DNA of 64,000 nucleotides. Origin: Flavobacteriales bacterium (GTDB taxonomy: Bacteria; Bacteroidota; Bacteroidia; Flavobacteriales_C; GCA-002722245). Where the stretch lies: NCBI GenBank assembly GCA_023251075.1, contig JAHEZM010000004.1, positions 62,001 through 126,000 on the forward strand. The letters run 5' to 3'. The position numbers and the translations under genes were made by a program. Below are positions 32,406 to 41,347 of this stretch, in pieces. Within the stretch, counting starts at the first letter, position 1; every line of letters begins with the position of its first letter. The notes beneath the pieces were generated by a model. The model was given only the letters and a program-made list of their open reading frames with translations. It did no database searches and was not told the origin of the DNA.

Positions 32406-34265
32406 TCAATCTTCCTCAAACTCTAATTCTGCATCCTTTTCCCAGATTTCCATCTCGCAAGGTTTGCAGTTGAATTTTAATTTGTAGGCATTAGTACCAT
32501 GCGTCAGTGTAAGTGGTTCTTTTACTTTGGTGCCTAAAGTTTCTTTGTGATATTTCGGACATTTTCCCAACTCATATTTCACGCAGTATTTTGTTACCAT
32601 TACGCGAGATTTACCAGGATCCCATTGCAACTCAAATGCTTTTTCAATTTCTGTAACGCCATGACGTTCGTAAAATTTACGCGCCAATTTGTTCGCTACG
32701 TTGTAAGTGAAATCTAATTTTTCTACCGGATAAGGATGATCGGTTTTTACCAATTGATGTTCTTCTCTGTGATAGCTTTTTAATCTTATTTGGGTGAGTT
32801 GTTCTAAAGCAGTTCTTCTTAATTCATTGATCTTTGAAATGGGTAAAAACCAATTGCCCGAAAATTCCACTTCTATCTCATCGGCGATGTAAGGTGTGTT
32901 TCCTGTTTTCGCTAAATTCGTTTTAATGTTTGGAATGATCGATTCGTTGTTCTTGGTTTTTTCTTTAGGATGAATGCAGGTAGCAAAGCTTTCACAACCA
33001 TCTTCATCGGTCACCAACAATTGAAATCCGTCGGTAGTTTCTGTCAATGAAAGTTTCGTGCTTATTTTTCTAATCGTGCTGTCTTCACGTTCTACCAACT
33101 TGTTAAAAGCAGCATCACTATTTCTAAAAATAGATGTTCCGTTCGCAATAGATTTAGGAGCGTGAAAATAAACCAAATCACCTTCTACTTTATTTACCAA
33201 AGCACCATCGGCAACACCTTCATCGTTTAAAAAATATAGGCCGTCGCCATTGTTTAGCTTGTTTGCATTTTCAATTTGATAGGCATTTCCTTTGGTTTGA
33301 ATAAGCTTACCAATAATTTGACCTTTTGATTTCGGACTCTCCCACGAACCAATACTTTCTTTTCTTTCGTTGGCAAAATAATCGGTGTAACCGCGATTAA
33401 AACTTCTGTCCATTTGAGGTTCAAAATTGTACAAAGTTCTTCCCGAAGAAGCTTTCACATATTTCTCATTTCCTTCTAAGAAACTATCTAATTTTTTACG
33501 TAAATACGACGTATTATTTTTTACATACACCACATCTTTCAATCTCCCTTCAATTTTAAATGAAACAACACCTGCTTCAATCAATTGAGGAAGATGATCA
33601 CTTAAATCTAAATCTTTAATAGAAAGCAAATGACTATTTGCAATTAAAGTATCACCATTTCCATCTACCAAATTGTAAGGCAAGCGACAATTTTGTGCAC
33701 ATGAACCACGATTGGCACTACGTTCACCGTTGGCAACACTCATGTAGCAATTACCGCTAAACGATACACACAACGCACCCGACACAAAAAACTCCAATTC
33801 CACCGGAGTAGCATCATGAATTTCTTTAATTTGGTGTAAGTTTAATTCTCTTGCCAATACTACACGTTTCATTCCCGCATCGGCCAAAAATTTAACATGT
33901 TTAGGATCTCTGTTGTTGGCTTGTGTACTGGCGTGAATCACGATAGGAGGTAAGTCCATTTCCATAATGGCCATATCCTGAACGATGAGTGCATCTACCC
34001 CGATTTCATACAATTGATATATCATTTTTCGGCACTCTTCCAGTTCATTATCATACAAAATGGTATTGATTACTACAAATACCTGAGCACGAAACAAGTG
34101 TGCATATTTTACCATTTCAGCAACATCTTCAATAGAATTGGTCGCGTTAGAACGTGCACCAAATAGAGGCGCACCAATATATACCGCATCGGCACCGGCA
34201 TTGATGGCAGCCATACCTTGCTCTAAATTTTTTGCAGGTGCGAGTATTTCAACTTTTGTCTTCAT
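32406..34265 (-). CDS. U32 family protein (RlhA/TrhP-like)
   Basis: A 619-residue protein; the ATG at 34265 is chosen because the conserved start (V-E-I-L-A-P-A-K-N) follows it, though the frame is open 13 codons upstream. The U32 signature is present (E-F-F-V-S-G-A-L-C-V-S-F-S-G-N-C), followed by R-G-S-C-A-Q-N-C-R-L. These cysteines are likely Fe-S ligands, as in RlhA and TrhP. In Escherichia coli such proteins hydroxylate 23S rRNA or tRNA uridines, despite the old 'peptidase' name. A C-terminal Cys-rich tail (C-P-K-Y and C-K-P-C) is also present. The exact RNA target is unknown. Confidence 0.85.
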   Translation of the reverse strand: MKTKVEILAPAKNLEQGMAAINAGADAVYIGAPLFGARSNATNSIEDVAEMVKYAHLFRAQVFVVINTILYDNELEECRKMIYQLYEIGVDALIVQDMAIMEMDLPPIVIHASTQANNRDPKHVKFLADAGMKRVVLARELNLHQIKEIHDATPVELEFFVSGALCVSFSGNCYMSVANGERSANRGSCAQNCRLPYNLVDGNGDTLIANSHLLSIKDLDLSDHLPQLIEAGVVSFKIEGRLKDVVYVKNNTSYLRKKLDSFLEGNEKYVKASSGRTLYNFEPQMDRSFNRGYTDYFANERKESIGSWESPKSKGQIIGKLIQTKGNAYQIENANKLNNGDGLYFLNDEGVADGALVNKVEGDLVYFHAPKSIANGTSIFRNSDAAFNKLVEREDSTIRKISTKLSLTETTDGFQLLVTDEDGCESFATCIHPKEKTKNNESIIPNIKTNLAKTGNTPYIADEIEVEFSGNWFLPISKINELRRTALEQLTQIRLKSYHREEHQLVKTDHPYPVEKLDFTYNVANKLARKFYERHGVTEIEKAFELQWDPGKSRVMVTKYCVKYELGKCPKYHKETLGTKVKEPLTLTHGTNAYKLKFNCKPCEMEIWEKDAELEFEED

Positions 34266-34351
34266 AAGAGGTGCAAATGTCTGATAAATAATGTAGTATA
34301 GCAAGAGGCTACTGAAGATCTAAAGTTTACTTTATTGGGTTTCAGTAAAGT

Positions 34352-37300
34352 TTAATAGATAACTTCCACCCATCCATTCAATGTATATTCATGATTAGAG
34401 CTGTCTTCATAGTGAATGACATAGTAGTATACACCTTGCGATACCAAGCGGTTTCCATAATACATATCCCAAGCTGGCAAGATGTCTTTTGATATAAACA
34501 TTTGTACTCCCCAACGATCAAATACTTTAAAATCGATGTGCTGAATATTGTCCATTAGTTTTTTATAATTACCATCATTTACGCCATCGAATTTATCTTT
34601 GCAGGCTTGCAGAATATCATTTTGTCCATCTCCGTTAGGCGTTACCACATTAGGCATACAAATGATAACAGGGTCGCAATATTCGGTGATAGTAATTGAA
34701 TCGTTTGTTTCACATCCAAATTCATTTTGCACTTTAAGCCAGTATGTGCCGGGTGCAGTGATTTCCTGAAAATTATTGCTGAGATTGTTGTTCCACCATT
34801 GAATATTTTGAAAGGCATTGTTGAAACTTAGGTTCAATTTCTCATGGGCACCGAAGCACATCACAGTATCATTTCCTAAGTTCAGTTGTGGTTTTTGATG
34901 TAGGTTTACCAAAGTTTTGGCCGTACCCACGCATCCTGCCGCATCGGTTATTTGCACTTGATAAAATCCAGCGTTGGCCGTTTTTAGTGAAGGACTCGTT
35001 TGTCCATTATTCCAGGCATAAGAGAGTGGTGGTGTAAAGCTATTGCTGATGTTTGGTACGATGGAAGTATTTTCATTTTCGCAAATATTCACAAGGGTAT
35101 CAATATTTACAGATAAAGAATCTTTAAGATAAATATTAATTGTTTTGCTGTAAGAACAATGGTTGGAATCATTTACAGAAAGAGTGATTTGAGTACTTGC
35201 TCCGGCATAAAATATTTGAGCGGTGCTGTCTCCTGTCGTCCACTTAAATGTTTTAAAGTTTGCGGGTGTGGGCTGTAGCGATACACCTATTCCTACACAC
35301 TTACTTGTGTCGTTAAGAGAAAAAACAGGCAGTGGTTTTTTTGCCAAACTGAATAGCGTATCAGAGCTGCAAGTAGTGTTCGGATTTACAACATGAAGAT
35401 TGATTTGTCCTGCAGTATAGAAATGTACAGAATCTTGTGTCTTTTGTGTACCATCAGGAAGGATCCAGTGGTAAGCGTAATTATTATTGCTGGCAGATAG
35501 GATTATGGAATCATTTTCACAATACGATGTTTTATCCATGCCGATCAAAGCATAGGGAAGAGGAAGAACAGAAATTTGAATGGAATCAGATGATGAACAA
35601 TTGTTCACTGTTACACTTACTTTATACAAGCCTTCACTATTTACTGTTATGTTTGAAGAATTACTGTTGCCAGGATACCAGTGATAAGTTGCATTCGGTA
35701 AAGCTGCATTTAAAGTAACTGAAGAATCGACACAAATACTGAAATCTGATCCGAGGTTGATGTTGGGTAAAGGGTTAACAGCCAGTGAAAATGAAACAAC
35801 ATCAGAGCTGCACAAAATACTATCCAGTATAACAGTATAATTGCCGGCAGTGAATATTTCAATGGCATTGCTGTCGCCGGTAAAATTATTTGGCCCTGTC
35901 CACCAGTAATTTCCGGCATTGGCATCTAAACTTAATTTCAGTGTATCTCCATTACAAATGGTTTTGTTGCCTATGTTATTGAGCAAAGGTTTTTTGTTTA
36001 CCGTGATCAAAGCCTTTGCCGTATCAGAGGTACAAGTGTTACTATCTACAAGAAGGAGGTAGGTGCCTGCATTTTTTACACTAATGATTTTGTTTGCAGA
36101 AGTAAAGTTATTCGGACCATACCATGCATATTTTGCATAGGTGTTATTGGCATCCAATTGAGTGCTGTCACTTTCACAAATGGTGTCATTAAATAAGATA
36201 GGAGCAAGAGGTTTTTTTCTCAGCGTGATTTGTGCTGAATCAGGTGCAGAGTTACATTGCAAACTATCAGTGATAACTAAATAGTTTCCCGCCTGGTTTG
36301 CCTGTATCTGCCTTGTATCTGCTGTAAATCCGTTGGGACCTGTCCATGTGTAAGATGTTTTTCCACTTCCCGCATCCAATGTTGCAAAATTTCCTTCACA
36401 GAAAAAAGTATCAGAAAGATGTACGGAAGGAATTTGTTTCAGATAAAAAGAACGTTGAGGATTGTTCGGACAACCATTGCCATTTGCAGTAACATGAAAT
36501 TGCAAAGTATAGAGTCCGCTCACACCATTTTTAATATGCAAAATACTATCCTTAGAAATAGATGCAGAAGAGAGTGCGGGTTTGCTTACGATGCTCCACG
36601 AACCGGCTTCTGTGGTGATTTTATATTGGTTTAGAAAAAGAGAATCGATATCGCTGCATTGATTTGGAATACTTGCTTTTAAACTAGTATCTCCGCACAA
36701 TTGAATTCCACCAAAAATAATATACTCGTAAGTTTTTCCGGCTGAGTTCATTTCGCCATTTACACCAAGGGTGAAACCATTATTGATAAAATCTTTAATG
36801 GCAGAGGTTTGTGCATCACCGGTAAATTTATAGGAAGTATCTTGTCCCATGGCAGTGGTTCTGAACCAAACATTTTGTCCACCATTGTAATCTTTAATCA
36901 TGATGAATTGTGGTTCTAGTGCACTGATATAGGTGTCGTCTAAACTGGTACCTGTATAGGTTCCAGTTTGTACATAATTGGAAGGTTTAAAAGTGACATA
37001 GTTGTATTTCACTCCATTTGCCGGACCATCATGTGTTCCTCTATCACTCACTGGACGCAAAAGAAATCCGGTATTGGTGAGATCATCTACAATCTTTTCG
37101 GCATTGCTTAAAGAAGAACCTTGGGTAAAATTCCACATGTGATTGCTGTTTCCATTATCCAATGTGAATTGCGCGGGAGAAACTTCATCCCATTGATTAG
37201 TGATTCCTTCACCCAATATCCAAATCATTTCGGGGCGGTATCCTATGGTATTGATATCAAGATTCAAAGCAGAGCAGGTTCCCAGGTTGGTCCATACAGA

Positions 37301-37813
37301 AGAGTTGATGTCGGGGCGGTTGGAGGCATCCGACATATGACCGTTTTTTGCGTGATAAGTAATTCCCAAATAAGTCACCATAGAACCCGGAGAATACCAA
37401 CTCGCCGTTTGCCATGCCGCAGCACCACAATTCACCGGAGTAAAACTTCCAACAGTGATGGATCCATCGGCATCATCCCATGCAGTGTAATAATAAGTAA
37501 CACCTGCAGAGTTGGAACAGGAAGACGACGACACGGTAAAACCATCGCTATCCAAAGATTGAATATAACCGGTATTGGGTGCATCATTGGTATTTAACAA
37601 TTTGGCATAACCGGTACTCATAGTAGAGGTGGCTATCCATCCATCTTGCATATTGCCACTTTTTACCAAAACCACTTCGGGTTTAAATCCTAAGCCCGAA
37701 ATCTTTTGAGATGAACTACCGTTACCGGTATATTTTCCGGAAATGTAAGCAGCTGTTGCAAGATTTTGCATTGCAAGGGTGAAGATGACTAATATAATAT
37801 TGCGTGAGCTCAT
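34352..37813 (-). CDS. Large surface protein with CBM5/12-like module, Ig-like repeats and CHU_C domain
   Basis: A 1153-residue exported protein (signal peptide about 1-22). Residues 24-125 and about 182-370 hold a repeated domain (G-L-G-F-K-P-E-V-V-L-V-K in the first copy) of unknown function. Between them, residues 133-178 look like a CBM5/12 chitin/cellulose-binding module (Y-S-P-G-S-M-V-T-Y-L-G, W-T-N-L). Then come about eight Ig-like repeats with a recurrent C-..-D-S pattern, and a gliding-motility CHU_C domain (about 1065-1153; P-N-G-D-G-Q-N-D, V-F-D-R-W-G) that marks T9SS type B export and cell-surface anchoring. It lacks a visible catalytic domain, so it is likely an adhesin for insoluble polysaccharide. 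It lies next to the AraC-controlled glucan locus. Confidence 0.85.
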   Translation of the reverse strand: MSSRNIILVIFTLAMQNLATAAYISGKYTGNGSSSQKISGLGFKPEVVLVKSGNMQDGWIATSTMSTGYAKLLNTNDAPNTGYIQSLDSDGFTVSSSSCSNSAGVTYYYTAWDDADGSITVGSFTPVNCGAAAWQTASWYSPGSMVTYLGITYHAKNGHMSDASNRPDINSSVWTNLGTCSALNLDINTIGYRPEMIWILGEGITNQWDEVSPAQFTLDNGNSNHMWNFTQGSSLSNAEKIVDDLTNTGFLLRPVSDRGTHDGPANGVKYNYVTFKPSNYVQTGTYTGTSLDDTYISALEPQFIMIKDYNGGQNVWFRTTAMGQDTSYKFTGDAQTSAIKDFINNGFTLGVNGEMNSAGKTYEYIIFGGIQLCGDTSLKASIPNQCSDIDSLFLNQYKITTEAGSWSIVSKPALSSASISKDSILHIKNGVSGLYTLQFHVTANGNGCPNNPQRSFYLKQIPSVHLSDTFFCEGNFATLDAGSGKTSYTWTGPNGFTADTRQIQANQAGNYLVITDSLQCNSAPDSAQITLRKKPLAPILFNDTICESDSTQLDANNTYAKYAWYGPNNFTSANKIISVKNAGTYLLLVDSNTCTSDTAKALITVNKKPLLNNIGNKTICNGDTLKLSLDANAGNYWWTGPNNFTGDSNAIEIFTAGNYTVILDSILCSSDVVSFSLAVNPLPNINLGSDFSICVDSSVTLNAALPNATYHWYPGNSNSSNITVNSEGLYKVSVTVNNCSSSDSIQISVLPLPYALIGMDKTSYCENDSIILSASNNNYAYHWILPDGTQKTQDSVHFYTAGQINLHVVNPNTTCSSDTLFSLAKKPLPVFSLNDTSKCVGIGVSLQPTPANFKTFKWTTGDSTAQIFYAGASTQITLSVNDSNHCSYSKTINIYLKDSLSVNIDTLVNICENENTSIVPNISNSFTPPLSYAWNNGQTSPSLKTANAGFYQVQITDAAGCVGTAKTLVNLHQKPQLNLGNDTVMCFGAHEKLNLSFNNAFQNIQWWNNNLSNNFQEITAPGTYWLKVQNEFGCETNDSITITEYCDPVIICMPNVVTPNGDGQNDILQACKDKFDGVNDGNYKKLMDNIQHIDFKVFDRWGVQMFISKDILPAWDMYYGNRLVSQGVYYYVIHYEDSSNHEYTLNGWVEVIY

Positions 37814-38105
37814 AGTATTGGTTTTTTGATATTTCCCAATTTATTCCATCTCTTCTCTAAATGATATTCTTTTCAGGAATTGAATGGTTCTTTTTGGTTT
37901 TGAATGATGTTATTCCTTAAATGAACATTAACAAAATGAGTATGAGTAATACTTTTAATAAATATTTCAAGGAATTGACAGACTAAAAAATTAGTAAGTG
38001 AATTACCTTATTTCGACGAAAAAAAGTATTTATTTGTCGGAAAATACAGCACATACCAGGGGGAAATATTTGCTGTGTGGAATATATACGGGTTAGGTGA
38101 TAAGA

Positions 38106-38175
38106 GATTGCCCGTCTTTCCCCTCTGTTTTTTAAATCTCAGGCAGGCAATCATGAAAAGAATTGAGATTTAAAA
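38106..38175. repeat. Two interleaved stem-loops
   Basis: Stem A pairs 38106-38112 with 38146-38152; stem B pairs 38130-38141 with 38164-38175 (12 bp exact). The two overlap so that only one can form, unless as a pseudoknot. Stem B includes the stop codon of the short ORF at 38170-38343 in its right arm. Neither is followed by a T-run. Confidence 0.5.
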
Positions 38176-38343
38176 TGGATCGATATAGGTGAAGTAATGT
38201 TCTGTATTTCCTGAATTGGATTCGGTGAAAAGCATATCATCTGCTATAACCACACTTATATTAAATAAAAGTAGAAGTATAGAGAAGAAAATAATGAAAA
38301 GCCATAGTCTCAATCTGAAATTTTTACTGATAGTAGTTTTCAT
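38170..38343 (-). CDS. Small predicted membrane or secreted protein (57 residues)
   Basis: A 57-codon open frame. The product begins with a basic stretch (M-K-T-T-I-S-K-N-F-R), has one strong hydrophobic helix at about residues 13-34, and ends with a polar tail rich in Asn, Glu and Tyr (residues 35-57). This looks like a signal peptide or signal-anchor with a small external tail. It has no recognised family. It sits alone between the AraC genes and the CHU_C gene. It could be chance, but the charge-then-hydrophobic layout supports a real small protein. Confidence 0.45.
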   Translation of the reverse strand: MKTTISKNFRLRLWLFIIFFSILLLLFNISVVIADDMLFTESNSGNTEHYFTYIDPF

Positions 38344-38652
38344 AGTTGTAGTTTAAAGTGATAAAGTAAAGGTAAGGGGGGCATAGTTGGACACACTTCA
38401 CAAAAAGAAAGTTTCTTTTTACACTTTCGATACTCATTTTAGAATTTAATTAACTTGTTAATTAACAAATCCTTTAGTATCAATTGTTTCATGAGTTTTC
38501 TTGTTTTGATAGGTATGATTAATTTCAGGTAAAAAGCTTGATAAATTCTTGCGGCAAGTTTATATTCTTGTGTTAGCTTTTAATTTCAATTGGATATAAA
38601 AAATGCAGGAAGTTAAATGAATAGTGAAGGATCATTAATAAAAAAAGGCGAA

Positions 38653-39759
38653 TTATACTTTATGCTGTAGTTTGAAATCTTTTGGTGAAAGATTAGTTTC
38701 GCCTTTAAATATTCTATTGAAATGTGTTACATGTTTGTATCCGCATTTTACTGCAATTTCCGCAATAGGAAGATGGGTTTGCAGAAGTAAATTTTTGGCC
38801 TCTATGATTCTAACCATGTTGAGATATTGGTTGAAATTTGAGTTTAAATCCTGTTTCAAAATGGTGTTGATCTCTTTAGCATTGATGTTTAATTTGTCTT
38901 CTGCATGGTGAAGATTTAGTTCGGGGTTACTGAATTTCTGACCAATAAATAATTTTATGGCTTCCAATTTCTCATGGTCTATCGGTTCAATATTTGTAGC
39001 TTGAACCGGCACAAATATTTTTTTATTGACAGGGAAAATAAAAACAAAAAACACACTGATATTAAAACAAAGAGTAAATAACAACGCTTTAAAAATTAAT
39101 GGTTTATTGTTGTGGTAAATATTTATTTCGCTGATTTCAATTTCGTCATTTCCACCTCCCTTTAAAATTTTACAACTCCCAATAATGATACTTTTCAGAT
39201 TTTTATATTCAAAAACACGAAGGTCTGTTTGGTTTTTTCCGTGAAAGCGCAGCCACCAATCTGCAGGTTTAAAATTTTGAAGATTCAATTCGTATTCTTC
39301 TTTGTCGCCAATTTGAATTTCATCTTCAAATGCAATTCTTTTGTGTTTTTTTAAGGTATCATTTACAGAGGGCTCTTCAAAGGTGAGCATCACCGGAATT
39401 CTTTTTCCTTTTTTGGCCTTTATCCTAAACATGATTTTGTTCATGTCGTCTAAATCTACAAGGGTTTGTGTACTGTCTTTTTTCGATATTACTACGGCTG
39501 TAAAAGGGTCGGGGCGGCTGGACGTAAGACTATACGATAGGGTAAGTTTATTAGGTGATTTCTGAATAGAATAAACGCTGTGTGATGGGCCTTCTTCGTG
39601 ATAACCTATTATGCGGTAGTCTTCCAGGGAATGAGGAAAGATAGTTTCGTCCTTGAAGGAAATGAATATAAGAACGATTCCGGCAATAAGGAGATTACCA
39701 CTGATTAAAATAGTGGAGAACCACTTTTTATTTATTTGTTTCCAACTCAGCATGACCAT
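38653..39759 (-). CDS. Membrane-anchored AraC-family transcriptional regulator (downstream copy)
   Basis: A 368-residue regulator with two transmembrane helices (about 14-35 and 221-243) enclosing a periplasmic domain of about 185 residues, which contains paired Trp residues (A-D-W-W-L-R-F) suited to sugar stacking. The C-terminal AraC DNA-binding domain (about 265-366) has both helix-turn-helix units: L-P-I-A-E-I-A-V-K-C-G-Y and H-F-N-R-I-F-K-G. The architecture is shared with the gene just upstream (19 nt gap), so the two are tandem paralogs in one operon. A role as a sensor of extracellular glucan products is inferred from its neighbours. Confidence 0.8.
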   Translation of the reverse strand: MVMLSWKQINKKWFSTILISGNLLIAGIVLIFISFKDETIFPHSLEDYRIIGYHEEGPSHSVYSIQKSPNKLTLSYSLTSSRPDPFTAVVISKKDSTQTLVDLDDMNKIMFRIKAKKGKRIPVMLTFEEPSVNDTLKKHKRIAFEDEIQIGDKEEYELNLQNFKPADWWLRFHGKNQTDLRVFEYKNLKSIIIGSCKILKGGGNDEIEISEINIYHNNKPLIFKALLFTLCFNISVFFVFIFPVNKKIFVPVQATNIEPIDHEKLEAIKLFIGQKFSNPELNLHHAEDKLNINAKEINTILKQDLNSNFNQYLNMVRIIEAKNLLLQTHLPIAEIAVKCGYKHVTHFNRIFKGETNLSPKDFKLQHKV

Positions 39760-39778
39760 TCAAAATATTCCCTAAATA

Positions 39779-40969
39779 TCAGGTCACCTTTTTGGTGTTT
39801 TTTTCTCTGAATTCTGACGGAGTACAATTTTCATATTGTTTAAATACCCGTGTAAAATGATTGGCAGTACTATATCCCACTGAGTATAAAATCTCTTTAA
39901 TGCTAATGTCGGTTTCACTCAGCATTCGTTTGGCTTCCTGAAGTCGCATATAATTAAGGTATTCACGAAAAGCAAGTTTATATTTTTCCATAATGAAACT
40001 GGAAATTATTTTTTCATTTTTTCCAATCATTTTGGAAGTGAGTTGTAGTGACAATTCGGGATTGGTGTAATTATTAGCAAGATATTTTATCAGTTCTTTC
40101 TCCCATGTATTATCGTTTTTGTTCAGGTTATTATCTTCCACTGGCTTAAACTGAATAACAATAGGTTCCTGTTGTTTGGATTGCTGTATTTTTATCCACA
40201 TGAAGATAACTATGCATAGTAAATAGAGGTTGAGGAAGATGATAAAAAATAAGCTGTATGATTTTCCCAGCGTAATCTTTTTAACGGTAACTACAATGTT
40301 CTTTGAAGCATCAATTACAGAACCATGCGCCAGCGTAATTTTTTGTGTTGATGTCCAATCGGGTGAAGGAAGTTCCTTTCCGGGTGTGCTCCAATCCCTT
40401 TCCCACCAGGTAGCCGTAGCAAAGTCGTTAATAGTACAACTTAAAATATTTACTCCGTTTTTTAGGTTGAAAATTTTCGAGTTGTAGCGATATGAATCAG
40501 GGTTAGAATTGTGGGTGATGCCTTTTTCAAAAGTTCTGATATTAGCGTCAATACTTGCTAAATTAGAGGTTTCTATTTCAAAGGAGAGTTTATTGTAATC
40601 GGTAATGAAATTAAATGATTTTTCTTTTGTTGCGGTAAAATCAATACCTGCATATTTTATATCGGTATTGCCTATTTTATAATTGATGCTTACGGTATTG
40701 TCTTTTATTGCAAAGGAATTGATCATAGTGTTTCCTTTATTCTCTTTACTATCGGAAAACGAAGTTACATTAATGTTTTTGCCAGGGAATACAGAATAAT
40801 CCTCCTGGTACTCAAATAAAAAGAAGATCAGAGCTCCCAGTATAGCAGGAAGCACTAGTATAAGTATATTTTTTGGTTGTAAAAGCAGCTTGATTACCAT
40901 AGGCCAATTGACTCGAAGGTAATTTAAAGTCTTTACATTTTCAAGCAGTTTGGTAAACATTTTAAGCAT
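39779..40969 (-). CDS. Membrane-anchored AraC-family transcriptional regulator (upstream copy)
   Basis: A 396-residue regulator with the same plan as its neighbour: transmembrane helices at about 33-53 and 237-258, a periplasmic domain of about 180 residues (with T-A-T-W-W-E-R-D-W), and a C-terminal AraC domain (about 290-392; S-I-K-E-I-L-Y-S-V-G-Y, H-F-T-R-V-F-K-Q). Gene order makes it the first in the two-gene operon. Its start lies 378 nt from the divergent exported-protein gene, and the space between holds two pairs of half-sites, one facing each gene. Autoregulation and control of the glucan operons are inferred. An alternative start is the Met at codon 4. Confidence 0.8.
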   Translation of the reverse strand: MLKMFTKLLENVKTLNYLRVNWPMVIKLLLQPKNILILVLPAILGALIFFLFEYQEDYSVFPGKNINVTSFSDSKENKGNTMINSFAIKDNTVSINYKIGNTDIKYAGIDFTATKEKSFNFITDYNKLSFEIETSNLASIDANIRTFEKGITHNSNPDSYRYNSKIFNLKNGVNILSCTINDFATATWWERDWSTPGKELPSPDWTSTQKITLAHGSVIDASKNIVVTVKKITLGKSYSLFFIIFLNLYLLCIVIFMWIKIQQSKQQEPIVIQFKPVEDNNLNKNDNTWEKELIKYLANNYTNPELSLQLTSKMIGKNEKIISSFIMEKYKLAFREYLNYMRLQEAKRMLSETDISIKEILYSVGYSTANHFTRVFKQYENCTPSEFREKNTKKVT

Positions 40970-41105
40970 TTGAGGGCTGGTTAGTTTAAGGGTTAATATA
41001 TTTTTAGGTGAAGAAGGTGAGCGATTTCTGAAAATTAATGCTCATCTGATTTTTTTCAGTGCAATAATTTATTGAAGTGCTTGTATATGTGTTTCTCCAT
41101 TTTTA

Positions 41106-41135
41106 TTAAATGCAGGGGAAAAAGATTTTAATGCA
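41106..41135 (-). promoter_or_regulatory. Candidate AraC half-site pair facing the AraC operon
   Basis: Read on the minus strand, TGCATTAAA (41135-41127) and TGCATTTAA (41114-41106) begin 21 bp apart, two helical turns, as in AraC-type tandem half-sites. The proximal copy ends 136 nt before the start codon at 40969, nearly the same distance as the pairs facing the genes at 41348 and 52828. Confidence 0.5.
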
Positions 41136-41174
41136 ATAAAAAGAATAAAATCCAATTAGCTATTCCAATCAACC

Positions 41175-41204
41175 TGCATTTTATACAAAACAGTGTGCAT
41201 TTTA
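41175..41204 (+). promoter_or_regulatory. Candidate AraC half-site pair upstream of the glucan locus
   Basis: TGCATTTTA occurs at 41175-41183 and again at 41196-41204, 21 bp start to start, with an A-rich spacer (TACAAAACAGTG). The proximal copy ends 143 nt before the ATG at 41348. A near-identical pair precedes the GH5 gene (52653-52683). Confidence 0.6.
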
Positions 41205-41311
41205 CGATAGTTAAGGAGGTGTTAATTTAATTAATCACCAATTAAATCAATGTTCTTATAAAATGTATGCTGCTTTTTGGAAAATAAGAAGCTCTTCCTT
41301 TTTTCATCTTC

Positions 41312-41319
41312 TACTTTTG
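41312..41319 (+). promoter_or_regulatory. Candidate -7 promoter box (TACTTTTG)
   Basis: TACTTTTG matches TAnnTTTG exactly, 28 nt before the start codon at 41348. No TTTG box stands at the usual distance upstream, which fits an activator-dependent promoter. Weak support on its own. Confidence 0.3.
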
Positions 41320-41347
41320 ATTCATTCAACGCAAAAAAAAACATACT

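Larger units (their letters stand above)
37814..38652. other. 839-nt intergenic region with short ORF and palindromes
   Basis: AT-rich spacer between the CHU_C gene and the AraC genes, all leftward. It holds the promoter region of the CHU_C gene (not resolvable), a 57-codon open frame at 38170-38343, interleaved hairpins at 38106-38175, a 19-bp palindrome at 38402-38420, and a 20-bp palindrome at 38446-38465 (TTAATTAAC-TT-GTTAATTAA). No other gene was found. Confidence 0.6.

Noticed and set aside
37121-37597. 158-codon open frame on the plus strand
   Set aside because: It lies wholly inside the CHU_C gene on the other strand and has low-complexity, non-family-like sequence.
40970-41347. Canonical -33/-7 promoter pair for the gene at 41348
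   Set aside because: TACTTTTG is a good -7 box, but the nearest upstream TTTG is 32 nt away, too far for the usual spacing.
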